From NCBI RefSeq assembly GCF_964253035.1, contig NZ_CAXUQL020000001.1, positions 3,906,001 through 3,970,000 on the forward strand: a stretch of DNA of 64,000 nucleotides, in the 5' to 3' direction. A model generated the notes under the pieces. It had not been told where the DNA came from. It did no database searches and worked only from the letters and a program-made list of their open reading frames with translations. The stretch comes from Pseudorhodoferax sp032153935. Lineage in GTDB: Bacteria > Pseudomonadota > Gammaproteobacteria > Burkholderiales > Burkholderiaceae_C. Of this stretch, positions 7,533-16,064 are shown in pieces. A program made the translations under genes and the position numbers. How positions within the stretch are numbered: position 1 is the stretch's first letter; each line of letters begins with the position of its first letter.

Positions 7533-8636
7533 ATGAGCCAAGTCGAATTCATCGGCATGATCCAGAGCCAGAAGGTCTCGGAGATCCACGCCGCCCAGGG
7601 CCCCGCCGTCGACCGCGACTACGTGCGCGCGTTCGCCCAGGCCCACGAGGCCGCAGGCTTCGACCGCATCCTGGTGCCCCACCATTCCACCGGCCCCGAC
7701 GCCACGCTGACGGTGGCCTACGCGGCCTCGGTCACCGAGCGCATCGGCTTCATGCTGGCGCACCGGCCCGGCTTCGTGGCGCCCACGCTGGCGGCGCGGC
7801 AGTTCGCCTCGCTGGACCAGTTCAGCGGCGGCCGGCTGGCCGTGCACTACATCTCGGGCGGTTCCGACGACGAGCAAAAGCGCGACGGCGACTGGCTGGA
7901 CCACGACCAGCGCTACGCCCGCACCGACGAGTACCTGGAGGTGCTGCACAAGGTCTGGACGGCGGACAAGCCGTTCGACCATGAGGGCGCGCATTACCGC
8001 GCGCGCAACGCGTTCTCCGAGGTCAAGCCGGTGCAGACGCGCAACGGCCAACCGCACGTGCCGGTGTATTTCGGCGGCGCATCCGAGGCGGCGATCCCCG
8101 TGGCCGGCAAGTACGCCGATGTCTACGCGCTGTGGGGCGAGTCCCTCGACCAGGCGCGCGAGCTGACCACGCGCGTGCGCGCCGAGGCGGCCAGGCACGG
8201 CCGCAGCGTGCGCTTCTCGGTCTCGTTCCGGCCCATCCTGGCCGAGACCGAGGAGAGGGCCTGGGCCCGCGCCGAAGCCATCCTGGCCGAGACGCGCCGG
8301 CTGCGCGTGGTGCAGGGCTTCGGCCGCGGCGGGCCGCAGCAGAGCGAGGGCGCGCGCCGCCTGCTGGCCGCGGCCGGGCAGGGCGTGCGCGTGGACAAGC
8401 GGCTGTGGACCGCGATCGCGCAGGAGACCGGCGCGCGCTCCAACAGCACGGCCCTGGTCGGCACGCCCGAGCAGGTGGCCGATGCGCTGCTGGACTATTA
8501 CGACCTGGGCGTGAGCACCTTCCTGGTCCGCGGCTTCGACCCGCTGGAGGATGCGAGCGACTACGGCCGGGCCTTGATCCCGCTGACGCGCGCACTCGTC
8601 GCGCAGCGCATCGCCAACCGCCGCGAGGCCGCGTGA
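7533..8636 (+). CDS. SsuD-like FMNH2-dependent (LLM class) sulfonate monooxygenase
   Basis: A 367-residue luciferase-like flavin-dependent oxidoreductase. The start MSQVEFIGMIQSQKVSEIHA at 7533 has CCGGAG upstream; the 23 extra upstream codons do not fit the family. Typical features are the segment LVPHHSTGPDATLTVAYAAS, the strand-loop FASLDQFSGGRLAVHYISGG and PVYFGGASEAAIPVAGKYAD. Family members use reduced flavin from a partner reductase to release sulfite from alkanesulfonates. No flavin reductase gene is visible nearby. Its stop overlaps the start of the Bug receptor gene by one base, so both are in one operon. The exact substrate is unknown. Confidence 0.88.
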   Translation: MSQVEFIGMIQSQKVSEIHAAQGPAVDRDYVRAFAQAHEAAGFDRILVPHHSTGPDATLTVAYAASVTERIGFMLAHRPGFVAPTLAARQFASLDQFSGGRLAVHYISGGSDDEQKRDGDWLDHDQRYARTDEYLEVLHKVWTADKPFDHEGAHYRARNAFSEVKPVQTRNGQPHVPVYFGGASEAAIPVAGKYADVYALWGESLDQARELTTRVRAEAARHGRSVRFSVSFRPILAETEERAWARAEAILAETRRLRVVQGFGRGGPQQSEGARRLLAAAGQGVRVDKRLWTAIAQETGARSNSTALVGTPEQVADALLDYYDLGVSTFLVRGFDPLEDASDYGRALIPLTRALVAQRIANRREAA

Positions 8637-9613
8637 TGCGCAGGCTCCAACGCATCGCGCTCGGCCTTCTCGGTGCCGCCAGCCTGCTTGCCGCACCGCT
8701 GGCCCAGGCCCAGGCCTGGCCCAGCAAGCCGCTCAAGCTCATCGTGCCGTTCCCGCCCGGCGGCGCGGCCGACACCATCGGCCGCTACTACGCCGAGCAG
8801 CTCGCGCACGCGCTGGGCCAGGCCGTGGTGGTGGACAACAAGCCTGGCGCGGGCACGGCGATCGCGGCCGAGGCCGCCGCGCGCTCGGCGCCCGATGGCT
8901 ACACCTTGTCGCTGGCCACCAGCGGCCAGCTGACCATCCTGCCGCACCTGCAGGCCAACCTGCGCTTCGACCCGCTCAAGGACTTCACGCCGGTCTCGCT
9001 GCTGGCGTCCGTGCCCAACGTGGTCGCGGTCAATGCCAAGTTTCCTGCCGACTCGGTGGCCGCGCTGGTGGCCGCTGCCAAGGCGCAGCCGGGCAAGCTC
9101 AGCTACAGCTCCTGCGGCAGCGGCACGCTGTGCCACCTGAGCGGCGAGCTGTTCAAGGGCCTGACCGGCGCCGACCTGCTGCACGTGCCCTACAAGGGCA
9201 GCGCGCCCGCGGTGGCGGCCGTGCTGGGCGGCGAGGTGCAGGTGGCGGTCGACACACTGACCATCCTGGCGCCGCAGATCCAGGCCGGCAAGCTGCGCGG
9301 CCTGGTGCTCACCGCCGCCCAGCGCTCGCCGCTGCTGCCGGGCGTGCCGAGCGCGCCCGAGGCCGGCCTGCCCGAGTTCGCCACCTCCGGCTGGTTCGGC
9401 ATCGTGCTGCCCGCCGGGGCGCCCGCGCCGGTGGTCGAACGCCTGCAGCGCGAGATCGCGACCATCGCGCGCGCGCCCAAGACCGTGCGCGAACTGGAAG
9501 CCAAGGGCATCACGGTGGAGCACAACCAGCCCGCCGCGTTCGCCGAGCTGATCCGGGTGGACCATGGCCGCTGGGGCCGTGTCATCAGGGACAGCGATGT
9601 GCGCATCGAATGA
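8636..9613 (+). CDS. Bug-family (TctC) periplasmic solute receptor
   Basis: A 325-residue receptor with a Sec signal peptide ending LAAPLAQA-QAWPSK, then the Bug signature LKLIVPFPPGGAADTIGR and the ligand-loop HVPYKGSAPAVAAVLGG. Bug proteins bind organic acids, amides or other small molecules for TctAB-type transporters or for signalling. The ATG overlaps the SsuD-like gene stop (TGATG), so expression is coupled. An organosulfur or carboxylate ligand seems likely from context but is not shown by sequence. No TctA/TctB genes are present in the window. Confidence 0.93.
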   Translation: MRRLQRIALGLLGAASLLAAPLAQAQAWPSKPLKLIVPFPPGGAADTIGRYYAEQLAHALGQAVVVDNKPGAGTAIAAEAAARSAPDGYTLSLATSGQLTILPHLQANLRFDPLKDFTPVSLLASVPNVVAVNAKFPADSVAALVAAAKAQPGKLSYSSCGSGTLCHLSGELFKGLTGADLLHVPYKGSAPAVAAVLGGEVQVAVDTLTILAPQIQAGKLRGLVLTAAQRSPLLPGVPSAPEAGLPEFATSGWFGIVLPAGAPAPVVERLQREIATIARAPKTVRELEAKGITVEHNQPAAFAELIRVDHGRWGRVIRDSDVRIE

Positions 9614-9641
9614 ACTCCGTTCTTCCTTCCCGGACCACGCC

Positions 9642-10649
9642 ATGACCACTTCCGCATCCACCCTCACACGCCGCCGCGCCCTGCGCGCCACCGGCAGCGC
9701 CGCCATCGTCGCGGCCAGCGGCCTGCTGGCCGCGCGCGCCTGGTCGCAGCCGCGCAAGCTCAATTTCGCCTGGAACGCCACGGCCTTCTGCCTGTCGCCC
9801 GTGGTCGTCGCGCAGGAGCGCGGCTACTTCGAGCGCAACGGCCTCTCGGTGGAACTGACGAACTACACCGGCTCGACCGACCAGCTGCTCGAATCGCTGG
9901 CCACGGGCAAGGCCGATGCGGCGGTCGGCATGATCCACCGCTGGCTCAAGCCGCTGGAGTCGGGCTTCGACGTGAAGATCGTCGGCAGCTCGCACGGCGG
10001 CTGCGTGCGCCTGGTGGGCGTGAAGGAGGCCGGCGTGACGAAGCTCGCCGACCTCAAGGGCAAGACCATCGGTGTCTCCGACATCGCCAGTCCCGGCAAG
10101 AAGTTCTTCTCCATCCTGCTCAAGAAGAACGGCATCGACGCCGACAAGGACGTGGCCTGGCGCCAGTACCCGGCCGACCTGCTGGACATCGCCGTGAACA
10201 AGGGCGAGATCCAGGCCATCGCCGACGGCGACCCCAACATCTACCTGATCGAGAAGCGCAACAAGGCGCGCTACGTGGAGATCGCCACCAACCTCTCGGG
10301 CGAGTACAAGGACAAGGTCTGCTGCATCCTTGGCGCGCGCGGCGAGCTCGTGCGCAAGGACAGGCCCGTGGTGGCTGCACTGGTGCGCTCCATCGTGCAG
10401 GCCTCCGACTACGTGGCCGACAACCCCAACGAATCGGCCAAGCTGTTTGCCAGCTACGCACCCAAGGTTGGCGTGGACGACCTGCAGGCGCTGCTGGGCA
10501 CGCTCACGCACCGCCACCACCCGACCGGGCGCAGCCTGCGCGACGAGGTGGAGTTCTATGCGCGCGACTTCCAGTCGGTGGGGGTGCTCAAGCCGGGGAC
10601 GAACGCGGCGCGCTTCGCGGACCACGTGTCGGTGGACGTGCTGGGCTGA
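9642..10649 (+). CDS. ABC transporter substrate-binding protein, Tat-exported (paralogue 1)
   Basis: A 335-residue SsuA/NMT1-like receptor. Start MTTSAS at 9642; the N-terminus carries a twin-arginine signal (TRRRALRATGSAAIVAASG) followed by AWSQPRKLNFAW. The mature part has the type-II binding fold pattern VVAQERGYFERNGLSVEL, TGKADAAVGMIHRW and the domain-closing YVADNPNESAKLFASY. Close similarity to the protein at 11551-12573 shows a gene duplication: both share HGGC-RLV, the YPADLLD block, IQAIADGDPN-YLIEKRN and CC--GAR. No permease follows directly; LysE comes next. It probably shares the permease/ATPase at 12578-14400. Aliphatic sulfonate or another sulfur ligand is inferred from the neighbourhood. 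Confidence 0.88.
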   Translation: MTTSASTLTRRRALRATGSAAIVAASGLLAARAWSQPRKLNFAWNATAFCLSPVVVAQERGYFERNGLSVELTNYTGSTDQLLESLATGKADAAVGMIHRWLKPLESGFDVKIVGSSHGGCVRLVGVKEAGVTKLADLKGKTIGVSDIASPGKKFFSILLKKNGIDADKDVAWRQYPADLLDIAVNKGEIQAIADGDPNIYLIEKRNKARYVEIATNLSGEYKDKVCCILGARGELVRKDRPVVAALVRSIVQASDYVADNPNESAKLFASYAPKVGVDDLQALLGTLTHRHHPTGRSLRDEVEFYARDFQSVGVLKPGTNAARFADHVSVDVLG

Positions 10650-10762
10650 CGGCGGGCCGTCCGGGCACAGGCGTCGCTGCGCCGACCCTGCGCGGCTTTA
10701 TGATTCCGGCTCACCCCCATTGAATCCGGTCCAGCTTGAGAGGTTGTCGGTAGCGCACCGAC

Positions 10763-11398
10763 ATGGTCGACCTCTCTGCACTGCCGCAAGGCTTTGTCCT
10801 CGGGCTGGGCATGTTCATCTGCCCCGGCCCCAAGGATGTCCTGATCCTGCGCGAGGCCCTGGCCGGGCGTTCCGCGGTGCAACTGGTCGGCATCGGGACC
10901 GGCAGCGATGTGGCGCTGATCGCGTTGAGCATGCTCGGGCTGTCCGCTGCCCTGCAAGCGGCGCCCGGGCTGCAGTCGGCGGCGCAGGTGCTGGGCATCG
11001 GGCTGTTGTTGCTGCACGGGGTCCAGGCGGCGCGCAGCGCGCTGATCGGCCATCCCGCGGCGCTGGGCGCCGGTGCGCACGCAAGTGCCCGCGCTGGACG
11101 CGGCTTGCGCCAACTGCTGTTCGTCTCCTTGCTGAACCCTACCGCCTGGCTCGACACCGTGCTCGTCATCGGCACGGTCGGCGCTGCCTTGCCGTCCGGA
11201 TCACGGCTGGGCTATGCCGTCGGCGCCATGTGTGCATCGCTGGTGTGGTTCCTGGCGTGGGTCGCTGGCGCCCGTCACGCGCAACGCTGGATGGGCAACG
11301 CGCGCGCCTGGCGGGGTCTGGACGCGGGCATCGCGCTGGCGATGCTGGGGCTGGCGGCCTGGATGGCTGCGGGCCTGGTCGCGCCGACGCCACCATGA
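10763..11398 (+). CDS. LysE/RhtB-family exporter
   Basis: A 211-residue inner-membrane protein with about six hydrophobic segments. It has the LysE-family N-terminal motif FICPGPKDVLILREALAGRS and the central FVSLLNPTAWLDTVLVIGT, whose NP is the family hallmark. Members export amino acids or related compounds. It sits between the two paralogous ABC receptors, with gaps of 113 and 152 nt, so it may have its own promoter and looks inserted between duplicated genes. The substrate is unknown. Confidence 0.87.
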   Translation: MVDLSALPQGFVLGLGMFICPGPKDVLILREALAGRSAVQLVGIGTGSDVALIALSMLGLSAALQAAPGLQSAAQVLGIGLLLLHGVQAARSALIGHPAALGAGAHASARAGRGLRQLLFVSLLNPTAWLDTVLVIGTVGAALPSGSRLGYAVGAMCASLVWFLAWVAGARHAQRWMGNARAWRGLDAGIALAMLGLAAWMAAGLVAPTPP

Positions 11399-11550
11399 CA
11401 GCGTTCGCGGCCAGGTGACCGCGCTGGGATGGCGTGCTGTGTGAATCTCTCATTTGCGCATATCCAATCGCGTTTTGCTGCGTTGGAAAAGCACGCAGTG
11501 CCCACTACCGTCGCTGCATTCTTGGTCCACGACGGAGAGGGAGTCTCACC

Positions 11551-12573
11551 ATGTCCAGCCTGCACAGTCCGCACACACCCACCTGGTCGCGCCGCAAGCT
11601 CGTGCGCACCGCCAGCCTCGCCGCCGTGGCCGCCTCGGGCACGCTGCTGGCCTCGCGCGCACGCTCGCAGCCGCGCAAGCTGACCTTCGCCTGGAGCCAG
11701 GCGGGCTTTTGCCTGACGCCGGTGCCCGTGGCGCTGGAGCGCGGCTTCTTCCAGCAGAACGGGCTGGATGTGGAACTGCTGAACTGGGCCGGCGCGGCCG
11801 ACCAGCTGCTCGAGGCCGTGGCCACGGGCAAGGCCGACGTGGCCGTGGGCCTGATCCACCGCTGGGTCAAGCCGCTGGAGGCGGGGCTGGACGTCAAGCT
11901 CGTCAGCAGCGTGCACGGCGGCTGCCTGCGCCTGGTGGCGGCCCAGGGCGGTGGCATCACCAGCGACGTGAAGAGCTTCAAGGGCAAGGTCATCGGCGTG
12001 TCCGATCTCAACAGCCCGGCCAAGCAGTTCTATGCGATCCACCTGGCCAAGCGCGGCGTGGACATCGACAAGGACGTGGAATGGCGCGTCTACCCGGCCG
12101 ACCTGCTGGATGGCGCGGTCAAGAAGGGCGAGATCCAGGCGATCGCCGACGGCGACCCCAACCTGTACCTGATCGAAAAGCGCAACCCTGGCCTGTTCAC
12201 CGAGATCGGCAACAGCGCCAAGGGCGAGTACGCCGAGCGCATCTGCTGCGTGGTCGGCGCGCGCGCCCAGTTCGCGCAGAAGGACAAGCCCCACGCCGCC
12301 GCCGTGGTGCGCGCGCTGGCCCAGGCCTCCAACTACGTGGCCGAGAACCCCAACGAGGCCGCGAAGATCTACCACAAGTACACGCCCAAGGTGCCCGTGG
12401 AAGACCTGCAGAAGCTGCTGGCCGAGCTGACCTACAAGCACCACCCGGCCGGCGCGCCGCTGCGCACCGAGGTCGAGGCCTTCGCGCGCGACTTCCACAA
12501 CGCCGGCATCCTGAAGAAGAGCACGGACGTGGTGCGCTTCGCCAACCACGTGTCGCTGGACGTGCTGGGCTGA
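11551..12573 (+). CDS. ABC transporter substrate-binding protein, Tat-exported (paralogue 2)
   Basis: A 340-residue receptor, start MSSLHS at 11551 with GGAGAGGGAG upstream. The twin-arginine signal is SRRKLVRTASLAAVAASG, then SRARSQPRKLTFAW. It matches paralogue 1 through most of its length (QLLEAVATGKADVAVGLIHR, YPADLLDGAVKKGEIQAIAD, YVAENPNEAAKIYHKYTPK). The permease gene starts 4 nt after its stop, so it is the core receptor of the ABC system. The ligand is probably a sulfonate or sulfur ester by context. The 152-nt leader region from 11399 to 11550 has AT-richer stretches (TTTGCGCATATCCAATCG near 11453) and may hold the promoter. Confidence 0.9.
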   Translation: MSSLHSPHTPTWSRRKLVRTASLAAVAASGTLLASRARSQPRKLTFAWSQAGFCLTPVPVALERGFFQQNGLDVELLNWAGAADQLLEAVATGKADVAVGLIHRWVKPLEAGLDVKLVSSVHGGCLRLVAAQGGGITSDVKSFKGKVIGVSDLNSPAKQFYAIHLAKRGVDIDKDVEWRVYPADLLDGAVKKGEIQAIADGDPNLYLIEKRNPGLFTEIGNSAKGEYAERICCVVGARAQFAQKDKPHAAAVVRALAQASNYVAENPNEAAKIYHKYTPKVPVEDLQKLLAELTYKHHPAGAPLRTEVEAFARDFHNAGILKKSTDVVRFANHVSLDVLG

Positions 12574-12577
12574 TCCC

Positions 12578-13615
12578 ATGAGCGCACTCGCACCATCCTT
12601 CGAGCCCGCGTCGCAGCGCCCGGCGGCGGCACGTCCCGCGCTGCAGGCGCAGCCGCCCGGCGGCATCTGGCGCACGGGCATTCTTGCTGCCCTGGCCTGG
12701 ATCGGCCTGGGCGTGCTGACGCTGGCCTGGCCCAACAAGCCCATCGGCTTTTCCGACTGGGCCTTCACCGAGGCGTTCGGCATCACCGCACTCACGGTGG
12801 CGGCACTGGTGCTGGCGGTCGCATTGCTCGGCGCGCGCGCCGGCCCAGTGGGCCGCAAGCTGCGGCCCGCGGGCCAGTGGCTGGTGGCAGCGCCCTTGCT
12901 GCTGGCGCTGTGGGAGCTGCTGACGGCCAAGCTCGGCCTGTTGCCGCCGCCGTTCTTCGCGCCGCCGCAGAGCCTGATCGACGTGGTGGTGGAGGACTGG
13001 AGCCGGCTCGGCCTGTCGACCGCGCACTCGCTGCGGCTGCTGGCCAACGGCCTGGTGTTCGGCGCGCTCGTGGGCTTCCTCGCGGGTGTGTGGATCGGCT
13101 GGTCGCGCATCGCGGGCTACTGGGTGCATCCGCTGCTGCGCTTCCTGGGGCCGGTGCCGGCCTCGGCGCTGCTGCCGCTGGCCTTCTTCTTCGCGCCGTC
13201 GAGCTACTCGGCCGCCGTGTTCCTGGTGGCGCTGGCCACCTTCTTTCCGGTCGCGGTGCTGACCTGGTCGGGCGTGGCCTCGGTGCCCAAGAGCTACTAC
13301 GACGTGGCACGCACGCTGGGTGCGTCCGAATGGTTCCTGGTGCTGCGCGTGGCGATCCCGGCGGCGCTGCCGCAGGTCTTCGTCGGCCTGTTCATGGGCC
13401 TGGGCGCCTCGTTCTCGGTGCTGGTCACGGCCGAGATGATGGGCGTGAAGGCCGGGCTGGGCTGGTACCTGCAATGGGCCCAGGGCTGGGCCGCCTACGC
13501 CAACATGTACGCGGCGCTGCTGGTCATGGCGGTGCTGTGCTCGGGCCTCATCACGCTGCTGTTCACGGTGCGCGACCGCGTGCTGTCCTGGCAGAAGGGG
13601 ACGGTCAAATGGTGA
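12578..13615 (+). CDS. SsuC-like ABC transporter permease with extra N-terminal segments
   Basis: A 345-residue inner-membrane permease, about 80 residues longer than typical SsuC. The extra N-terminal part holds two more hydrophobic segments (residues about 28-48 and 65-88) before the usual five- or six-helix core. The ATPase-contacting EAA loop is DVARTLGASEWFLVLRVAIP, and the C-terminal half has LGASFSVLVTAEMMGVKAGL. It starts 4 nt after the receptor gene and overlaps the ATPase gene by 7 nt. The set resembles sulfonate, nitrate or taurine importers. The longer N-terminus may define a distinct subfamily. Confidence 0.9.
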   Translation: MSALAPSFEPASQRPAAARPALQAQPPGGIWRTGILAALAWIGLGVLTLAWPNKPIGFSDWAFTEAFGITALTVAALVLAVALLGARAGPVGRKLRPAGQWLVAAPLLLALWELLTAKLGLLPPPFFAPPQSLIDVVVEDWSRLGLSTAHSLRLLANGLVFGALVGFLAGVWIGWSRIAGYWVHPLLRFLGPVPASALLPLAFFFAPSSYSAAVFLVALATFFPVAVLTWSGVASVPKSYYDVARTLGASEWFLVLRVAIPAALPQVFVGLFMGLGASFSVLVTAEMMGVKAGLGWYLQWAQGWAAYANMYAALLVMAVLCSGLITLLFTVRDRVLSWQKGTVKW

Positions 13616-14400
13616 GCACGGTGCAGGCCACGCCAGTGGTGAAGAAGGGCGCGCACATCGCGGTGCAGCAGGTCAGCCACTGGTTCGAACAGAAGGGCAG
13701 CGCGCTGCAGGTGCTCGATGGCGTGGACCTCACGGTCGCGCCGGGCGAGTTCGTCGCGCTGCTGGGTCCCAGCGGCTGCGGCAAGTCCACGCTGCTGCGG
13801 CTGGTCGCGGGCCTGGAGCCCGCCACCACCGGCACGCTGACGCAGGACGGCACGCCGATCACGCGGCCCGATCCCTCGCGCATCGTGGTGTTCCAGGACC
13901 CCACGCTGTTCCCCTGGCGCACGGTCTGGGACAACGTGGCGCTGGGCCCGCAGGCGCGCGGCCTGCTCAAGGACCAGCGCGCGCGCGTCGATGCGGCGCT
14001 CAAGCTCGTGGGCCTGTCGGACTTCGCGGCGAGCTTTCCGCACCAGCTCTCGGGCGGCATGGCGCAGCGCGTGGCGCTGGCGCGCGCGCTCGTCAATGAC
14101 CCGCAGCTGCTGGTGCTCGACGAGCCGCTGGGCAAGCTCGACTCGCTCACGCGCATCGCGATGCAGAGCGAACTCGTGGCGCTGTGGCAGCGGGCCGGCT
14201 TCTCGGCGCTGCTGGTCACGCACGACGTGGAGGAGGCGCTGTTCCTGGCCCAGCGCGTGATCGTGCTGAGCGACCGACCTGCGCGCATCACGGCCGAACT
14301 CAAGGTCGACCTGCCGTACCCGCGCCAGCGCGGTCACCAGCGCCTGGCCGAACTGCGCCACGAGGCGCTGCGCCACCTGGGCCTGGACGCCACCTGGTAG
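13609..14400 (+). CDS. SsuB-like ABC transporter ATP-binding protein
   Basis: A 263-residue ATPase, start MVSTVQATPVVKKG at 13609 inside the permease gene. Walker A is GPSGCGKST (about residues 52-60), the Q-loop VVFQDPTLFPW, the ABC signature LSGGMAQR, Walker B LLVLDEPLGKLD and the H-loop LLVTHDVEEAL. All catalytic elements are intact. It energises import through the 12578 permease. The cytochrome c gene begins 3 nt after the stop, which would place the copper-type genes in the same transcript. Confidence 0.92.
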   Translation: MVSTVQATPVVKKGAHIAVQQVSHWFEQKGSALQVLDGVDLTVAPGEFVALLGPSGCGKSTLLRLVAGLEPATTGTLTQDGTPITRPDPSRIVVFQDPTLFPWRTVWDNVALGPQARGLLKDQRARVDAALKLVGLSDFAASFPHQLSGGMAQRVALARALVNDPQLLVLDEPLGKLDSLTRIAMQSELVALWQRAGFSALLVTHDVEEALFLAQRVIVLSDRPARITAELKVDLPYPRQRGHQRLAELRHEALRHLGLDATW

Positions 14401-14403
14401 CCG

Positions 14404-15555
14404 ATGCCCCCTGCAACGGAGTGGCTGAACCAGCTCATCGCCGCACTGCAATCCGCCCAGTACGGGCTGCTGCGGCTGCTCGGTGCGCTGGGGTTGGTGC
14501 CGCCGCTGGACGGCCAGCCGGCCTGGCCGTTCGCCTTGCGCCTGTCGGGCGAGAACCTGCTGATCGACCTGGGCCAGGCGCGCCGCCTGGGCTGGACGTT
14601 GGCGGCCCTGGCGCTGGCCGCGCTGCTGGTGCTGCTGGCCCTGTTCTGGCGGCGTGGCCGCTGGCTGCTGCTGGCCGGCGTGCCCGTGCTGCTGTTGGCC
14701 GCGCCCTGGCCCGAGGCGCGCGTGCTGCTGGTGCCGGCCACGCCGGCCAGCTTCCACCGCTCGCCGACGGGCTTCTCGGCCCAGGCCATCGTGCAGGGCC
14801 AGGCGCTCTACGCGCAGCACTGCCTGGCCTGCCACGGCGCGGACGGGCGCGGCCAGGGGCCGTTGGCCGCGGCGCAGCCGGTCTGGCCGCCGAACTTCGC
14901 CGGGCCCTTGCTCTGGCGGCGGGCCGATGGCGACCTCTGGTGGCATGTGCTGCACGGCGTGCGTGGGCGCGGTGGCCAGGCCACCATGGCCGGCTTCGGC
15001 GATCGGCTCTCCGACGACGAGGCCTGGGCGCTGATCGATTTCATGAAGGCCCAGGGCGCCGGCCAGGCCTTGCGCGCGGCCGGCTTCTGGCCGCAACCCG
15101 TGGGCCTGCCGGATGTGGCGGTGCAGTGCGCGGGGCGGGGCGAGCGGCCGCTGCGCAGCTGGAGCGGGCAGCGGGTGCGCGTGGTGGCCGAAGGGGCAGG
15201 ACAGGTGCTCGAAGACCCGCGCTTCGTCACCGTGCTGCTGCGGCCCGCGGCATCGCGGGCGCCGGCACCGGCGCTCGACTGCGTGGCCAGCGGCGATGCG
15301 GCCTGGCAGGCCTTCGCCCTGATCACGGGCAGCGAGGCGCTGGCCGGCACGCAGCTGCTGGCCGACCGCGATGGCTGGGCGCGCGCGCGCTCGGCGCCGG
15401 GCCAGGCCGGCTGGTCCGAGGACGACCTGCTGTGCCGCACGGAAGGCCAGCCGCGCGCGCCTGCGGGCGATGCGCGGGCCGATGGGCTGTCGGCCCTGAT
15501 CGCGGCCATGGACGCCGAGCCGGTGCGCTACGTCAAGGGCGGCTTCGTGCATTGA
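14404..15555 (+). CDS. Membrane-anchored c-type cytochrome of the copper module
   Basis: A 383-residue protein. Two hydrophobic segments (about residues 58-80 and 86-100) precede a class I cytochrome c domain with the haem motif CLACHGADGRG at about residues 140-150 and a likely axial Met in GGQATMAGFGDRLSDDEAW. The remaining 170 residues have several cysteines (AVQCAGRGERPL, LDCVASGDAAW, LLCRTEGQP) and no fold I recognise. Cytochromes with this layout occur beside copper-handling genes, and the next genes (DUF2946, TonB receptor, PCuAC) support that. It follows the ABC ATPase gene by 3 nt. An electron-transfer role in copper reduction before uptake is inference. Confidence 0.82.
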   Translation: MPPATEWLNQLIAALQSAQYGLLRLLGALGLVPPLDGQPAWPFALRLSGENLLIDLGQARRLGWTLAALALAALLVLLALFWRRGRWLLLAGVPVLLLAAPWPEARVLLVPATPASFHRSPTGFSAQAIVQGQALYAQHCLACHGADGRGQGPLAAAQPVWPPNFAGPLLWRRADGDLWWHVLHGVRGRGGQATMAGFGDRLSDDEAWALIDFMKAQGAGQALRAAGFWPQPVGLPDVAVQCAGRGERPLRSWSGQRVRVVAEGAGQVLEDPRFVTVLLRPAASRAPAPALDCVASGDAAWQAFALITGSEALAGTQLLADRDGWARARSAPGQAGWSEDDLLCRTEGQPRAPAGDARADGLSALIAAMDAEPVRYVKGGFVH

Positions 15556-15565
15556 GCACACCCTC

Positions 15566-15979
15566 ATGCACAATCGCCACCCCATGCACGCCTTGCTCCG
15601 CCTGATCGCCCGCATGCCCCTGGTGGCAGGCCGGCGGCCGGGTGCAGGCCTGGTACGCGGCGTGCTCGCGCTGTTCCTGCTGTCGCTGGGCGCGGCCATC
15701 GCCTCGCCCGTGGTCAAGCCGCAGGCCATGGAGCTGATCTGCTCGGGCGCCGGCCTCATCAAGGCCGTGGTGCACACCGACGACGGCGTGCAGGAGATGG
15801 GCGCCGGCCACCTGGACTGCCCGCTGTGCGTGCTGGGCGGCGCGCCGCCGCTGCCGACCGCGGCCGCGCTGCCGGCCGTGCTGCCGCTGGGCCATGCGGT
15901 CCAGCCCATCCCCGCCGCGCGCATCGCCGCGGCCACCGCGGCGCCGCTGCCGGCGCGCGGACCGCCCTCGCTCGGCTGA
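15566..15979 (+). CDS. DUF2946 family protein
   Basis: A 137-residue protein with one hydrophobic segment near the N-terminus (VRGVLALFLLSLGAAIASPV) and the DUF2946 core MELICSGAG ... HLDCPLCVLGGAPPLP, with the conserved CPLC pair that could bind metal. DUF2946 genes are often beside copper or cobalt uptake genes. Starts at 15566 or 15584 are both possible; neither has a good ribosome site. It begins 10 nt after the cytochrome gene, within the same operon. The function is unproven. Confidence 0.78.
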   Translation: MHNRHPMHALLRLIARMPLVAGRRPGAGLVRGVLALFLLSLGAAIASPVVKPQAMELICSGAGLIKAVVHTDDGVQEMGAGHLDCPLCVLGGAPPLPTAAALPAVLPLGHAVQPIPAARIAAATAAPLPARGPPSLG

Positions 15980-16064
15980 CATTGCCATCGATGGCGTAGC
16001 GCTGCTGCGCCCTTCCTTCGCCATGCAGCGGCGGGCCGTGCCCGCCATCCGAGAGAGTTGTTCC

